From Polyangiaceae bacterium (GTDB taxonomy: Bacteria > Myxococcota_A > Polyangia > Polyangiales > Polyangiaceae), in the NCBI GenBank assembly GCA_020849655.1, contig JADLFU010000008.1, forward strand, positions 1 to 64,000: DNA of 64,000 bases, in the 5' to 3' direction. This document shows positions 63,533 through 64,000 of this stretch, one piece after another; position 1 is the first letter of the stretch, and every line of letters begins with the position of its first letter. Under the pieces are notes generated by a model. The model was not told where the DNA came from and ran no database searches. It saw only the letters and a program-made list of their open reading frames with translations. The position numbers and the translations under genes are program-made.

Positions 63533-64000
63533 ATGCCTGCGCCCCCTCCGCTCCCGGGGAGCCCCCCCGATCCCTCGCCCATCGACAAGGCGATCGCGCT
63601 CGCAGCGCGGGGCGAGCGTGACGCCGCGCTCGGCGCGGTGACGTCGTACGTCGAGTCCGATCCCGCGTCGCCGACCGGCCTCGTCTTGCTCGGGCGCCTG
63701 CTGTCGGAGCTGGGGCAAGAGGCAGAGGCGAAGCTGGCGCTGGCGACCGCCGCCACCCGCGCGATCGACGCCGGCCTCTTCGCGCTCGCGGTCGTCGCCG
63801 CGTCGTCGCACAAGCGCCTCGATCCTTCGGCGACGCCGCACGCCGAGATCGCGCGCGCGTTCGCGAAGGGCTCGCGGCGCTACACCGAGGGCCAGGCGCC
63901 TCCCCCGCGGATGCGCAGCGTCGCGCCGCCTGCGCCGGCGGCGGGCGGCGTCGAGCGCGCGGGCAAGGCCGTCGCCGCGGCCGCGCGAGCGCTCGAGGAG
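63533..64000 (+). CDS. TPR-like protein, 3' part beyond the window
   Basis: An ATG at 63533 opens a frame with no stop to the window end (156 codons visible). After a Pro-rich head, helices DKAIALAARGERDAALGAVTSY, SPTGLVLLGRLLSELGQEA and AKLALATAATRAIDAGLFAL have TPR-like spacing, followed by a Pro/Ala linker. Codon use is strongly coding-like. The remaining domains are not visible, so the function is open; TPR heads of this kind often precede cyclic-nucleotide-binding or regulatory domains in myxobacteria, which is only a guess here. Confidence 0.7.
   Translation, partial: MPAPPPLPGSPPDPSPIDKAIALAARGERDAALGAVTSYVESDPASPTGLVLLGRLLSELGQEAEAKLALATAATRAIDAGLFALAVVAASSHKRLDPSATPHAEIARAFAKGSRRYTEGQAPPPRMRSVAPPAPAAGGVERAGKAVAAAARALEE

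Overview
The window is uniformly very GC-rich, with G or C at most third codon positions. It carries at least seven secreted lipoproteins with long Gly/Ala/Ser-rich tethers, a Ser/Thr protein kinase, a Cys-rich repeat surface protein, and genes that mostly overlap by 4 bases (GTGA or ATGA). This points to a large-genome myxobacterium, most likely Polyangia/Polyangiales. That placement is an inference from architecture, because no 16S rRNA gene is present.

Layout. 1-8835 (+): a membrane protein, envelope lipoproteins (beta-propeller-like, SGNH hydrolase with PPC domain, VWA, diheme), a GNAT acetyltransferase and dinB. 8836-17514 (-): a translationally coupled run of a CLCA-like HExxH/VWA protein, an RluA/TruC-type pseudouridine synthase, hrpB and a small membrane protein. 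17591-22052 (+): a sulfatase-fold envelope enzyme and a receptor-like kinase. 22086-33743: an accessory island. It holds a CARF protein with a RelE-like tail, a frameshifted HEPN-motif protein, a decayed gene, a small membrane protein, a 2OG-Fe(II) oxygenase, IS21-like terminal repeats, a three-repeat CRISPR mini-array lying inside an open reading frame, a four-gene operon (DUF3800-like, sigma-like, unknown, Lon/S16-like with helical repeats) and a two-domain putative DNA-binding protein. 34156-34517 (-): tmRNA. 34638-40988: outer-membrane and periplasmic proteins, including a barrel-like lipoprotein and an OmpA-family protein. 41072-42377: an ArsR/SRPBCC pair and a DUF1801 pseudogene broken by a small MITE-like insertion. 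42681-44008 (-): tRNA-Gln and a DTW-domain tRNA-modifying enzyme. 44421-59728: a KefB-type antiporter, methyltransferase, rhomboid protease, polytopic membrane proteins, a flippase, a Cys-rich lipoprotein, miaA, a lipase, an MMPL/RND transporter and a UPF0262 protein. 59771-60140: hairpin-bearing tandem repeats. 60164-64000: an ABC-F ATPase, a TIM-barrel-like lipoprotein, a second copy of the MITE-like repeat, and the start of a TPR-like gene that runs off the window.

How the genes work together. Most of the window is envelope and surface biology plus RNA modification and translation quality control (miaA, pseudouridine synthase, DTW enzyme, ssrA, ABC-F). The accessory island looks like cyclic-oligonucleotide-triggered immunity. 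The CARF and HEPN proteins are probable type III CRISPR ancillary effectors, but no cas1, cas2, cas6 or cas10 is visible here, so a Cas10 signal would have to come from elsewhere in the genome. The best candidate for an undescribed system is the coupled operon at 28158-32927, next to the array. Several features sit at odds with intact coding: a frameshift in the HEPN gene, a tmRNA tag with no stop after its ALAA end, and two genes that lack a stop where their homologous part ends. These could be real or could be assembly errors.
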